Assembly: GCF_030123245.1 (NCBI RefSeq) | Contig: NZ_CP126101.1 | Coordinates: 1,672,501-1,736,500, forward strand | Reading direction: 5' to 3' | DNA length: 64,000 nucleotides | Origin: Lysinibacillus pakistanensis | GTDB taxonomy: Bacteria > Bacillota > Bacilli > Bacillales_A > Planococcaceae | Shown here: positions 46,908 through 56,286 of the stretch, piece after piece | Layout of the letters: the number at the start of each line of letters is the position of its first letter | Numbering within the stretch: the stretch's first letter is position 1 | Notes under the pieces: generated by a model | Database searches by the model: none | Told to the model about the DNA's origin: nothing | Seen by the model: only the letters and a program-made list of their open reading frames with translations | Translations under genes and position numbers: made by a program

Positions 46908-48311
46908 GTGAAAAAAATTATTAAAGGTGGGCGAGTGGTTACTGCCGCGGATGTATTTGAGGCTGATATTTTAATTGACAACGGAAAAATTATTCAAATT
47001 GGACAACATTTAGCCGATGATGGCGCTGAAATTATTGATGCCACTGGTAAAATCGTGTTACCTGGTGGCATTGATCCGCATACGCATTTAGATATGCCAT
47101 TCAATAATACGGTGACAGATGATGATTGGAAATCAGGTACGATTGCGGCGGCCTTTGGTGGGACAACCACTATTTTAGATTTTTGTTTAACAGCAGGTGA
47201 GGAAAAATTATCAGCAGCCGTGGAAAAATGGCATGACAAGGCCAAAGGAAAGTCAGCGATTGACTATGGGTTCCATCTGATGATTGGTGATTTAACACCT
47301 GAAACCGAAGCCGAATTACCACAATTATTGGAGCAGGAGGGCATAACCTCTGTAAAAGTCTTTATGGCCTATGCAAAAGAATTTCAAGCGACAGATCGTA
47401 CACTATTTAAAGCCTTTAAAATTGCCAAAGATCTTGGCGCAGTGGTCATGGTGCATTGTGAGAATGGCTCTGTCATTGATGAGCTTGTCGAGGAAGCAAG
47501 ACGTGCGGGACATAAAGAACCGATTTATCATGCACTGACTCGACCAGCCGAATTAGAGGGTGAGGCGACAAAGCGTGCCATCGAATTAGCACATATAGCT
47601 GGAGCGAAGCTATATGTGGTACATGTAACATGCAAAGAAGCGGTAGATGAAATTATTGCTGCTCGTGAAAAAGGGTATGACGTCTATGGTGAAACATGTC
47701 CACCATATTTAACACTCGATCAATCAGCTTTAGCGCAGCCAGGCTTTGAGGGAGCAAAATATGTTTGGTCACCACCTCTTCGTCCGAAATACCATCAAGA
47801 ACATTTATGGAATGCATTAAAGGCCAAGCAGCTACAGACAATTGGCTCTGACCAATGCTCTTTTAGCTTTAAGGGTAAAAAACAGCTAGGCTTAAATGAT
47901 TTCTCAAAAATTCCAAACGGTGGGCCATTCATTGAGGATCGCTTTAGTATTTTATATTCGGAAGGTGTCGCAAAAGGTAGAATTACAATCCATGAATTTG
48001 TTGATATGATTTCTACAAGTGCAGCTAAAATATTTGGGTTATTCCCGCAAAAAGGAACGATTGCTATCGGTTCTGATGCGGATATTGTCATTTTTGACCC
48101 TGAGGCAAAACGCCAAATTTCTGCTAAAACACATCACATGAATGTGGACTATAACCCATATGAAGGCTGGGACGTTACAGGTGAGCCAGTTAGCGTACTA
48201 GTACGTGGGGAATATGTCATTAAAAATAAAGAATTTGTCGGGGTACTAGGTAGCGGCCAATATATTAAACGTCCATTAAAAACAGTAGCTGCGGAAGCAC
48301 TTAACATGTAG
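46908..48311 (+). CDS. hydA: Dihydropyrimidinase / D-hydantoinase
   Basis: Opens dihydrouracil or dihydrothymine to the N-carbamoyl-beta-amino acid. The 467-residue amidohydrolase has the metal ligands H58 and H60 in GGIDPHTHLD, the carboxylated lysine in TSVKVFMAYAKEF, VHCENG, YVVHVT and SDQCSF with the catalytic aspartate. GTG 46908 follows gtgaggag. Middle step of the reductive pathway; PreTA downstream gives its substrate and the upstream hydrolase uses its product. Confidence 0.95.
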   Translation: MKKIIKGGRVVTAADVFEADILIDNGKIIQIGQHLADDGAEIIDATGKIVLPGGIDPHTHLDMPFNNTVTDDDWKSGTIAAAFGGTTTILDFCLTAGEEKLSAAVEKWHDKAKGKSAIDYGFHLMIGDLTPETEAELPQLLEQEGITSVKVFMAYAKEFQATDRTLFKAFKIAKDLGAVVMVHCENGSVIDELVEEARRAGHKEPIYHALTRPAELEGEATKRAIELAHIAGAKLYVVHVTCKEAVDEIIAAREKGYDVYGETCPPYLTLDQSALAQPGFEGAKYVWSPPLRPKYHQEHLWNALKAKQLQTIGSDQCSFSFKGKKQLGLNDFSKIPNGGPFIEDRFSILYSEGVAKGRITIHEFVDMISTSAAKIFGLFPQKGTIAIGSDADIVIFDPEAKRQISAKTHHMNVDYNPYEGWDVTGEPVSVLVRGEYVIKNKEFVGVLGSGQYIKRPLKTVAAEALNM

Positions 48312-48410
48312 CTTCCTTCAGTATAGGACCGATTGCTTTGGGTGGAGAGCAAAGCAATCGGTCTAGTAATTGGTGTACGGAAAAAATGCTCTCATGAGGG
48401 GGATGTGGAA

Positions 48411-49778
48411 ATGGTTCCGAATCAAGAAAATGCAATGACCATGCAGCTTAGACGTAATTTTATGGAATTAAAAAGCAAAATGACAAAGAATGAGGCTATT
48501 GAGGAAGCCAACCGTTGTCTGTATTGCTACGATGCACCATGTATTAAAGCTTGTCCAACAAGCATTCAAATCCCAAATTTCATAAAAAAAATTGCATCTG
48601 GTAATATGAAGGGTTCTGCTACGACTATATTAGAAGCAAATCCTATTGGTGCAAGCTGTGCAAGGGTTTGTCCAACGGAGGAATTATGTGAAGGGGCGTG
48701 TGTCTTAAATTCTTCTACAAAGCCAATTAAAATTGGAGAGTTACAGCGTTATGCAACAGATTGGGCGATGGAAACCAATACACAGCTATTTAAGTCAGGG
48801 CAAAATAACGGACAGAAAGTAGCCATCATTGGGGCGGGTCCTGCTGGTTTATCGGCAGCACGTGAGCTTGGTCGCTTAGGCTACCAGGTAACAATCTATG
48901 AGGCAGAAGCAAAGGCTGGTGGTCTGGGAAGCTATGGTATTGTTGCATTCCGTTTGCCTAATGAAGTGGTGGATTGGGAAGTGGAGCAAATTGAACAGCT
49001 TGGTGTGAATATTCAAACGAATACAGCTGTTGGTGTGGATATTTCTGCAGATGAAATTTTGGCACAATATGACAGTGTCATTTTAGCTGTCGGTATGGGG
49101 GCTGTACCGAATCTGGGCATTGAAGGGGAAGATTTAGAAGGTGTGCATGATGCGATTGAGTTTGTTCGAAAAACAAAAATGGGACCGCTTACAAATGACA
49201 TCGTTGGGAAAAAAGTAGCTGTTATTGGTGCTGGAAATACAGCGATTGATGGTGCTACAAGTGCGGTGCGATTAGGAGCAGAAAATGTACAAATTCTTTA
49301 TCGCAGAACACAAAAAGAAATGACTGCCTACAAATTTGAATATGAATTTGCCAAGCAGGATGGTGTGGAATTTAAATGGTTGACGGCACCAAAGAAAATT
49401 ATTGGCAATGAAGCAGGCCATGTGATAGGCATTGAATGTGTGAAAATGAAGCTTGGTGAGGCAGGGCCTGATGGTCGTCAAAGACCAGAGGAAGTGAAGA
49501 ATTCTAATTTTATCATTGAAGTAGATGCTGTCATTAAAGCCATTGGGCAAACTCGTTTTGTTTCATTAATTGAAGCATTCGGTTTAGCGAATACAAATGG
49601 GGTCGTCGATATAGATGAGACGACAATGCAAACGTCCAATGACAAAGTATTTGCCTGTGGAGATGTTGTCTTTGGCAATGGACAGGGTGAAGCGATGGTG
49701 GTGACCGCTGTGCAGCAAGGGAAAGATGCAGCATACAAGATTCATGAACGTTTAAGAAAACCAAGTGAGATTGCATAA
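48411..49778 (+). CDS. preT: NAD-dependent dihydropyrimidine dehydrogenase subunit PreT
   Basis: The electron-entry subunit of the PreTA enzyme. The 455-residue protein resembles the small subunit of glutamate synthase: N-terminal Fe-S cysteines C36, C39, C44, C48 and C83, C87, C93, C97; FAD loop GAGPAGLSAAREL near 145 and NAD(P) loop GAGNTAIDGA near 276. ATG 48411 follows gagggggat. The preA start is 13 bases after its stop. It takes electrons between NAD(P)H and PreA. Confidence 0.94.
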   Translation: MVPNQENAMTMQLRRNFMELKSKMTKNEAIEEANRCLYCYDAPCIKACPTSIQIPNFIKKIASGNMKGSATTILEANPIGASCARVCPTEELCEGACVLNSSTKPIKIGELQRYATDWAMETNTQLFKSGQNNGQKVAIIGAGPAGLSAARELGRLGYQVTIYEAEAKAGGLGSYGIVAFRLPNEVVDWEVEQIEQLGVNIQTNTAVGVDISADEILAQYDSVILAVGMGAVPNLGIEGEDLEGVHDAIEFVRKTKMGPLTNDIVGKKVAVIGAGNTAIDGATSAVRLGAENVQILYRRTQKEMTAYKFEYEFAKQDGVEFKWLTAPKKIIGNEAGHVIGIECVKMKLGEAGPDGRQRPEEVKNSNFIIEVDAVIKAIGQTRFVSLIEAFGLANTNGVVDIDETTMQTSNDKVFACGDVVFGNGQGEAMVVTAVQQGKDAAYKIHERLRKPSEIA

Positions 49779-49791
49779 AGGGGGAACTTAC

Positions 49792-51054
49792 ATGGCAGAC
49801 TTACAAATTAATTTAGCGGGCATCCAATCGCCGAATCCATTTTGGCTAGCATCCGCACCACCGACAAATTCGGGTTATCAAGTACAGCGTGCATTTGAAG
49901 CAGGCTGGGGCGGTGCTGTTTGGAAGACGTTAGGAGAACCGATTTTAAATGTGTCATCCCGTTTTGCCGCTGTCAGTTTTAATGGTCAACGTGTGGCAGG
50001 CTTTAATAATATCGAATTAATTACGGATCGACCATTAGAAGTAAATTTACAAGAAATCTATGACACGAAAAAGAAATTTCCTAATCACGCAATTATTGCC
50101 TCCTTAATGGTGGAGCCAAAGCAGGAGAAGTGGCATGAAATTGTGAAGCGTGTAGAAGATGTGGGGGTTGATGGTCTTGAGCTTAACTTTGGTTGTCCAC
50201 ATGGGATGGCAGAACGAGGCATGGGTTCTGCCTCTGGTCAAGTCCCTGAATTGGTGGAAAAGCAAACGTACTGGGTAAAGGAAGCGGCACGTACACCTGT
50301 GATTGTTAAGCTAACGCCAAACATTACGGATATTACTGTAACGGCGGAGGCGGCGACAAGAGGTGGAGCAGATGCAGTCAGTATGATTAATACGATTAAC
50401 AGTTTAGCAGGTGTTGATTTAGATTCTTGGAATACAGTACCTCATGTAGCAGGTAAGGGTGCACATGGTGGTTATTGTGGACCTGCAGTTAAACCAATTG
50501 CACTTAATATGGTTGCAGAGTGTGCGCGCAATCCTTTAGTCAATGTTCCGATTTCAGGTATTGGTGGAATCTCTAATTGGCAGGATGCAGCTGAATTTAT
50601 TTTAATGGGTGCGACAGGGGTACAGGTTTGTACAGCAGCAATGCACCATGGATTTAGTATTGTTGAGGATATGATTGATGGTCTAAATAATTATTTAGAT
50701 GATAAAGGTCTAGCTTCAGTGATGGATTTAGTTGGTCGCTCCGTTCTAAGATATTCTAACTGGGGTGATTTAGACTTAAATTATAAAATTGTCGCCGAAA
50801 TTAATAATGATGTGTGTATTAATTGCAATAAGTGTCATATTGCTTGTGAGGATACATCACATCAATGTATTGACCTCTATACAGAGGATGGTCGCCCAAT
50901 GTTAAAAGTTCGAGAGGAGGATTGTGTAGGCTGTAATTTATGCTCTATTGTTTGCCCAGTAGAAAGTGCTATTACAATGGTGGAACGAAAATCAACCATT
51001 CCGCCAATGACATGGAATCAACGTCAAACGCTGATTAGTAGTCTTGCGAAATAA
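49792..51054 (+). CDS. preA: NAD-dependent dihydropyrimidine dehydrogenase subunit PreA
   Basis: The catalytic subunit reduces uracil or thymine to the 5,6-dihydro form. Residues 1-310 form a dihydroorotate-dehydrogenase-like FMN barrel (LNFGCPHGMAERGMGSASGQ at 131-150); residues 335-400 carry two 4Fe-4S sets, C342/345/348/352 and C378/381/384/388. At the position where mammalian DPD has its catalytic cysteine (GLACGQ) this protein has S148. ATG 49792 follows aaagggggaa. Length 420 matches bacterial PreA. Confidence 0.94.
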   Translation: MADLQINLAGIQSPNPFWLASAPPTNSGYQVQRAFEAGWGGAVWKTLGEPILNVSSRFAAVSFNGQRVAGFNNIELITDRPLEVNLQEIYDTKKKFPNHAIIASLMVEPKQEKWHEIVKRVEDVGVDGLELNFGCPHGMAERGMGSASGQVPELVEKQTYWVKEAARTPVIVKLTPNITDITVTAEAATRGGADAVSMINTINSLAGVDLDSWNTVPHVAGKGAHGGYCGPAVKPIALNMVAECARNPLVNVPISGIGGISNWQDAAEFILMGATGVQVCTAAMHHGFSIVEDMIDGLNNYLDDKGLASVMDLVGRSVLRYSNWGDLDLNYKIVAEINNDVCINCNKCHIACEDTSHQCIDLYTEDGRPMLKVREEDCVGCNLCSIVCPVESAITMVERKSTIPPMTWNQRQTLISSLAK

Positions 51055-51114
51055 TCCTAAAGGTTTTTAGTAAGGGCATTTACTACACATTTATGCGGGA
51101 TAAACTAAATTCCA

Positions 51115-51144
51115 CCTTCCTGCAACCCTATAGTTGAAGGAAGG
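51115..51144 (+). other. Hairpin between preA and the permease gene
   Basis: ccttcct-g-caac and gttg-a-aggaagg form an 11-bp stem with a single G-A mismatch and a 6-base loop. No T tract follows. It may adjust or protect the transcript between preA and the permease. Confidence 0.5.
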
Positions 51145-51197
51145 ATTAACCTCATGTAAGTTGTCACGGAAATTAGAGAAAAAAGGAGAGAAACAGA

Positions 51198-52718
51198 ATG
51201 GAACGTGAAGGGAATTATTTAAAATCCCCAGATTTACTTCCAGTGACACATCAACAAAGAAATATTGGAACATTTGGTTTTGCGGTAATTTGGATCGGAA
51301 TGGCCATTGTATTAGCGGCTTTTGCAATTGGTGGATCAGCAATTATTAACTTACCATTGCCAATGGTAATTTTAGCAACATTGATAGGCTCTTGTTTAAT
51401 CGGTGTCTTTATGACGTTAATAGGTGATATTGGTATAGAACATGGGCTTTCCTTTCCTGTCTATATGCGCGCACCATTCGGTACATTTGGCACCCATGTA
51501 CCTTCCCTCGTTCGTGGCGTTACAGCTGCCTGTTGGTTTGGACTTAATACGTATTTTGGGGCATTAGCAATTAACGGTATTTTAAATTTACTTTTTGGTT
51601 TTGATAATTGGTTTATCTGTTTCCTAGTGTTTGCAGCACTTCAGCTTTTTAATACATCTCTGGGCATTAAATCCATTGAGCGCTTTGCTGATTTAGCAGC
51701 CCCTGTCATTATTTTAATTTCCTGTTGGATGTATTACACATTGGCAGATAATGCAACATCTCAAGGGAAAAATATTTGGACGTGGGTAGAAGCCCCAACA
51801 ACAGGCTTTGCCGCCTTTACTGCCTTTATGGTGGTTGTGATGGCAAATATGGGCTTTTGGGCAACACTGGCGGCTGATATGCCCTCATTATCAAGATACT
51901 TTAAAGCACCTAAAAATGAGCGTAACTGGTTCAAACGGAATAAAACACAGCTTGTTGGTTCACTAATTGTTATGCCGATTACAAACACATTTATTGTCAC
52001 AATAGGAGCAGTATGCTATATGGCTGTTGCCTCGGCTGATCCCATCAATGCTTTACAGCAAAGTGCAAGTGGATTTATATTAGGCATCTTATTATTAATG
52101 ATTGTGTTAGCACAATGGTCGACAAATACCTCTGCTAATGTAGTGCCTGCAGCCACTATTTTTTCCAATATTGGCGGACCAAAAGTACCGTTCTGGGTAG
52201 GGGTTGTTATCGCTGGAATCATCGGTATTCTCGCACAACCATGGAGCTTATTTGATGTGATGGTAAATGTCCTATTAATTATAGGTGGTATTTTAACTGC
52301 AATAGTTGGTATTTTATTTGCTGATTATTATTTAATCCGTAAACGTCGTGTGGATGTGAAGGCACTTTATGAGTTAGAGGGGCAGTTTAAATATTTCAAT
52401 GGATTTAATATGGCTGGTTTGATTGCCTGGGTAATTGGTGGTGCAGTAGCAAATATCTTCTCAACCTATTCGTCATTAGTTGGTTTTTTTGTAGGTGCTT
52501 TCGTTTATTATGTGTTAGCAAAGTATTGGTGGTTTAAAAAATATCCTCAAGCAGAAATAGAGGATCCAAATGATGCAAAATATTTAGGGATAACAGTTGG
52601 GCGTAATTTGGATGAGCCTTTCACCCAGCCTCAAATGCCTACACCAACAGTTGAATCTAGTGAGGATGATATTGTGGAAACAACGGATCCGCTATTAGAA
52701 ATAAAAGGTTCTGAATAA
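51198..52718 (+). CDS. NCS1 family pyrimidine/hydantoin permease
   Basis: A 506-residue transporter with about twelve membrane helices of the nucleobase:cation symporter-1 family. Typical features are the N-terminal DLLPVTHQQRNIGTFGFAVIWIGMAI, GIEHGLSFPVYMRAPFG in helix 3 and QWSTNTSANVVPAA in helix 8. It probably imports uracil, thymine or a hydantoin for the enzymes encoded upstream. aaaaggagag precedes the ATG. The last 50 residues are acidic and cytoplasmic. Confidence 0.92.
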   Translation: MEREGNYLKSPDLLPVTHQQRNIGTFGFAVIWIGMAIVLAAFAIGGSAIINLPLPMVILATLIGSCLIGVFMTLIGDIGIEHGLSFPVYMRAPFGTFGTHVPSLVRGVTAACWFGLNTYFGALAINGILNLLFGFDNWFICFLVFAALQLFNTSLGIKSIERFADLAAPVIILISCWMYYTLADNATSQGKNIWTWVEAPTTGFAAFTAFMVVVMANMGFWATLAADMPSLSRYFKAPKNERNWFKRNKTQLVGSLIVMPITNTFIVTIGAVCYMAVASADPINALQQSASGFILGILLLMIVLAQWSTNTSANVVPAATIFSNIGGPKVPFWVGVVIAGIIGILAQPWSLFDVMVNVLLIIGGILTAIVGILFADYYLIRKRRVDVKALYELEGQFKYFNGFNMAGLIAWVIGGAVANIFSTYSSLVGFFVGAFVYYVLAKYWWFKKYPQAEIEDPNDAKYLGITVGRNLDEPFTQPQMPTPTVESSEDDIVETTDPLLEIKGSE

Positions 52719-52748
52719 ATAAGACAACAGAGAGGACGAGGTGATGGC

Positions 52749-52958
52749 ATGTCAGAACATTTACAAAGCACTGATGAGATTGAAAAAATAGATGATTTTT
52801 TAGATAGCGGCTACAAAATTAAATATGTGTATGAAAATTTAAGTGGAATGTTTGTAGAGTTTGCACGTCAGGAGGAAGTTGTGTTGCTACAAATTCTAAC
52901 AGCGGATGCCCGTAAATACTTTTCAGCCAAACTTCAAGAGCAAACATTGTTACAATAA
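52749..52958 (+). CDS. Small protein of unknown function in the pyrimidine cluster
   Basis: A 69-residue soluble, acidic protein (MSEHLQSTDEIEKIDDFLDS..., then a YENLSGMFVEFARQEEVVLLQILTADARKYF core that looks alpha/beta). Not recognised. It starts 31 bases after the permease with gaggacgaggtg upstream and is followed by a terminator, so it is the last gene of the pyrimidine operon. It could be a regulator or assembly factor; no function is claimed. Confidence 0.7.
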   Translation: MSEHLQSTDEIEKIDDFLDSGYKIKYVYENLSGMFVEFARQEEVVLLQILTADARKYFSAKLQEQTLLQ

Positions 52959-53068
52959 ATAAAAAAATGTTAGTGTATTAGTTGTTTCTATTATTTTTAG
53001 GAAATAATATAATTATATTATTTTTTGACCCAAATAGAAAATCTTTATAAAGTTTCCCCTTAATAGTT

Positions 53069-53107
53069 AAGCATGATTTCGGTATTGAATCGGATTCATG
53101 CTTTTTT
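53069..53107 (+). terminator. Terminator of the pyrimidine catabolic operon
   Basis: An 8-bp perfect outer stem (aagcatga with tcatgctt) encloses a further weak hairpin and is followed by a T run. Confidence 0.75.
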
Positions 53108-53131
53108 AATTTTAGACTTATATATGTTTTT

Positions 53132-53173
53132 CCTAAAAATACAATTGTATTTTTAGGATGTATTTATTATTAT
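53132..53173 (+). promoter_or_regulatory. Perfect 26-bp palindrome overlapping a promoter
   Basis: Positions 53132-53157 are a perfect 26-bp palindrome (half-site cctaaaaatacaa). Its right half contains a -35 TTGTAT (53145-53150), and TATTAT follows after 17 bp at 53168-53173. The gene downstream is an amino-acid permease. A repressor bound here would block the promoter. It is not the CodY consensus. Confidence 0.65.
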
Positions 53174-53223
53174 AGAAAAAGTATTCAACTTAGAAAAACA
53201 TCAAAGAAAGAGGCGTTATTCGA

Positions 53224-54585
53224 GTGGTAAACAAAGAATTAAAGAGAGGGTTAGAGGCACGCCATATCCAAATGATTGCGCTAGGCGGTACAATTGGCGT
53301 TGGTCTATTCATGGGTTCAGCTAGTGCTATTCAGTGGACAGGTCCCTCTGTGCTTCTTGCCTATGCTATAGCAGGTATCTTTATCTTTTTTATTATGCGG
53401 GCTATGGGAGAGATGCTTTATAAGGAGCCAAGCACAGGCTCTTTCGCAACATTTGGCTATAAATACATTCATCCGTTAGCAGGTTATTTAACAGCATGGA
53501 GTAACTGGTTTCAGTGGATTATTGTTGGTATGTCGGAAATCATTGCAGTAGGTACTTATATGCAATACTGGTATCCAAATTTGCCAGCATGGATTCCAGG
53601 ATTTATTGCAATGATAATTTTAGGTGTCGCTAACTTTATTTCAGTAAAATCGTTTGGTGAGTTTGAATTTTGGTTTGCGATGATAAAAATTGTTACAATT
53701 ATTTTAATGATTATCGCAGGAATCGGGCTAATTTTCTTTGGTCTAGGTAATGATGGCATTGCTATTGGGCTATCTAATCTATGGGATCATGGAGGTTTCT
53801 TTACAGGTGGCTGGACAGGCTTTTTCTTCGCCTTATCATTAGTGGTTGCTGCCTATCAAGGAGTCGAGTTAATTGGTATAACAGCTGGAGAGGCGAAAAA
53901 TCCTCAAAAAACGATTACAAATGCGATTCAAAGTATTATTTGGCGTATTTTAATCTTCTATATTGGTGCCATTTTTGTTATTGTGACTGTCTATCCATGG
54001 AATGAGTTGGGGACAATTGGTAGCCCATTTGTGGCTACGTTTGCTAAGGTAGGTATCACAGCAGCGGCTGGAATTATTAATTTTGTCGTCATTACAGCAG
54101 CAATGTCGGGCTGTAATAGTGGGATATACAGTGCAGGTCGAATGTTGTATACATTGGCTATGAATGGACAAGCTCCGAAGTTTTTTGCCAAGCTTTCTCA
54201 TAATGGGGTACCATTATTCGGGACGGCAGGTGTTTTAGTAGGTCTAGTGATTGGTGTAATCTTAAGCTATTTGGCGCCAGAAAATTTATTTGTCTATGTT
54301 TATAGCGCAAGTGTTTTACCAGGAATGGTACCTTGGTTTATTATTTTAATCAGTCAGATAGGATTCAGAAAAACACATGGTACAAAGCTATCTAAGCACC
54401 CGTTCAAAATGCCATTTGCTCCGATTACAAACTATTTAACAATTGCTTTTTTAGTAATGGTACTAATTGGAATGTGGTTTAATGATGATACACGTGTTTC
54501 ATTAATCGTAGGAATTATGTTCTTAACTTTAGTGACGATAAGCTATTATGTATTTGGCATTGGCAAAAACCGTCATGAGCAGTGA
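53224..54585 (+). CDS. Amino-acid permease (APC family, AAT type)
   Basis: A 453-residue, twelve-helix amino acid/proton symporter. The family signature is at the N-terminus ([37 protein letters not shown]) with the FxxxGxxxGVELIG-type segment [19 protein letters not shown]. It is close to GabP/AnsP/RocE-like carriers; the substrate cannot be told. GTG 53224 follows aaagaaagaggcg. Transcription is probably controlled at the palindrome just upstream. Confidence 0.9.
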   Translation: MVNKELKRGLEARHIQMIALGGTIGVGLFMGSASAIQWTGPSVLLAYAIAGIFIFFIMRAMGEMLYKEPSTGSFATFGYKYIHPLAGYLTAWSNWFQWIIVGMSEIIAVGTYMQYWYPNLPAWIPGFIAMIILGVANFISVKSFGEFEFWFAMIKIVTIILMIIAGIGLIFFGLGNDGIAIGLSNLWDHGGFFTGGWTGFFFALSLVVAAYQGVELIGITAGEAKNPQKTITNAIQSIIWRILIFYIGAIFVIVTVYPWNELGTIGSPFVATFAKVGITAAAGIINFVVITAAMSGCNSGIYSAGRMLYTLAMNGQAPKFFAKLSHNGVPLFGTAGVLVGLVIGVILSYLAPENLFVYVYSASVLPGMVPWFIILISQIGFRKTHGTKLSKHPFKMPFAPITNYLTIAFLVMVLIGMWFNDDTRVSLIVGIMFLTLVTISYYVFGIGKNRHEQ

Positions 54586-54652
54586 GAAGAGGGTGTCTTA
54601 TAGGAGCTCCCCTAGATATTATTTGAAAAATGATCTTATTATAAATAGAGTA

Positions 54653-54682
54653 GGGACAATCAATTGTGGATTGTCCCTTTTA
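54653..54682. terminator. Bidirectional terminator between permease and laccase-domain gene
   Basis: A perfect 9-bp stem (gggacaatc with gattgtccc, loop aattgtg) followed by TTTT lies between converging genes. Confidence 0.85.
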
Positions 54683-54683
54683 A

Positions 54684-55448
54684 TTATTGTTCTTTTCGCA
54701 TAATAAAGCTTAAATGTCTGCCGGCTTGTTTGTCTTCGCGATAGGAAAAACCATTTGGGCTAAGATATGTGCAGGTTGCATCAATGTCAATCTGCTTAGA
54801 AGGAATACCCGCAAGCTCACATTGTTTTTTGACGGTTTGTTGATTATCAATATGATATTTATTGGTTTGAGCATTAAAATACATAAAATCTTCAGCGTAT
54901 CCTAAATTATGGAATTTATCATAGACATCTGTATCAACTTCAAATTTTTGTTGACTCAGCGCCATACCGATTTGTACATAAAAATCTTGTGGCTGACAAT
55001 GCTCCTGCTCGATTAAATGCTGGAAAAGCTTCAATGTCACTTCCTTGACGGTCCCTTGCCAGCCTGAATGCACGACACCAATCAGCCCATTGACTTCATT
55101 ATAAAAAATAACTGGTACACAATCGGCAGTAAAGCTACATAAAAGTAGATTTGGCTCACGTGTGTAAAGTGCATCAGTATTCGCAATGGCGGTATCCAAT
55201 TGTTCAGCTCCTAGTCCTTTATCGGAGGCTGTAACACAATAAAAATTAGCACTATGCGTTTGCTGCATGCAGACAAAATGATTGAGGTCACATTGCAACG
55301 AAGCTGCTAAATTTTTGCGATTTTCAAGCACATCCGCTATATTCACACAAGTATGCAATGCCGTATTATTTTGTTCTAGCTCGTGCCAATCTTTTAAGGT
55401 AATACCAGCAATAAAAGGGGCATTATCAACATAAATTTTTGTTTTCAT
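54684..55448 (-). CDS. Laccase-domain protein (YlmD/PgeF family)
   Basis: A 254-residue copper/zinc-binding protein of the multicopper polyphenol oxidase_4 (YfiH/YlmD) family, whose members act as purine nucleosidase-like enzymes or correct peptidoglycan precursors. Signature parts are QQTHSANFYCVT, the metal cysteine in FTADCVPVIFY, and VVHSGWQGTVKEV with the histidine. In Bacillus a ylmD copy sits in the division cluster; this one is elsewhere, so it may be a paralogue. gaggtgatg precedes the ATG. Confidence 0.88.
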   Translation of the reverse strand: MKTKIYVDNAPFIAGITLKDWHELEQNNTALHTCVNIADVLENRKNLAASLQCDLNHFVCMQQTHSANFYCVTASDKGLGAEQLDTAIANTDALYTREPNLLLCSFTADCVPVIFYNEVNGLIGVVHSGWQGTVKEVTLKLFQHLIEQEHCQPQDFYVQIGMALSQQKFEVDTDVYDKFHNLGYAEDFMYFNAQTNKYHIDNQQTVKKQCELAGIPSKQIDIDATCTYLSPNGFSYREDKQAGRHLSFIMRKEQ

Positions 55449-55595
55449 ATCATCACCTCGTCTTACTATATAGAATTGAGTTGTGAATGTATAGGCACTT
55501 AATACTCATACCCTTCTATTGTATTTTTAGACATAAAAAATAGATTTCTTCACATATAGTATCGAAGAATAAAATATAGAGGGAGTGTTAAATTA

Positions 55596-56219
55596 ATGGC
55601 TCAAGAAAAGTTTTTATTAATTTGTCAATTAGGCATGGGTCTATTTTGGATTATTACATATATACTCATTATCAAACAGGGATTCCAGGATAAGAAGTAT
55701 GGTATGCCAATGGCCGCCATTTGTGCCAATATTTCATGGGAATTTATCTTTGCCTTTATGTACCCACAAAATGATCTCCAAAGAATGATTACCTTCCTTT
55801 GGTTTTTATTAGACATCATTATAGTGATGCAATATTTAAAATATGGTCATAAAGAATATCAAAAATTAATTCCTGGTAAAATATTCTATGCATCATTTTT
55901 TATAACGCTCGGTGCATGTTTTTTCATTATTTTAGCAATGATGCATGAATTCAATGATATAGCGGGAAAATATGCTGCATTTTCACAAAATCTGATGATG
56001 TCAGGGCTGTTTATTGCCTTATTACTACAACGAGGAAATCTCAATGGTCAATCGATGGGCATAGCAGTTTGTAAAATGATTGGTACTATATTTGCAGCAG
56101 TAGGCTTTTATATGTACTTTCGAACTCCCTTGATTACCATTATTTCACTTGCGACTCTTTTTTATGATTGGCTTTATATTGTGTTAATTTATCGGCTCTA
56201 TCAAAAAAGAGTTATGTAA
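55596..56219 (+). CDS. Seven-helix membrane protein with Pyr4/PaxB-like terpene cyclase signature
   Basis: A 207-residue protein of about seven membrane helices. Residues 35-57 read YGMPMAAICANIS-WEF-IF..YP, with W48-E49 after the second helix, and the last helix starts FYDWLYIV with D191; FLWFLLDIII adds a mid-protein aspartate. This pattern (YxMxxxxLCxNxxWE plus a late Asp) is the signature I know from the fungal Pyr4/PaxB membrane terpene cyclases, in which the Glu and Asp are catalytic. Bacterial relatives exist but are poorly studied. No prenyltransferase is adjacent. agagggag precedes the ATG. Function is an inference. Confidence 0.6.
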   Translation: MAQEKFLLICQLGMGLFWIITYILIIKQGFQDKKYGMPMAAICANISWEFIFAFMYPQNDLQRMITFLWFLLDIIIVMQYLKYGHKEYQKLIPGKIFYASFFITLGACFFIILAMMHEFNDIAGKYAAFSQNLMMSGLFIALLLQRGNLNGQSMGIAVCKMIGTIFAAVGFYMYFRTPLITIISLATLFYDWLYIVLIYRLYQKRVM

Positions 56220-56286
56220 AATACGAATAATCGTTTTTATTTAAATAAATATTAGTCATTTTGCTAATTACAATCATATAGCAACG

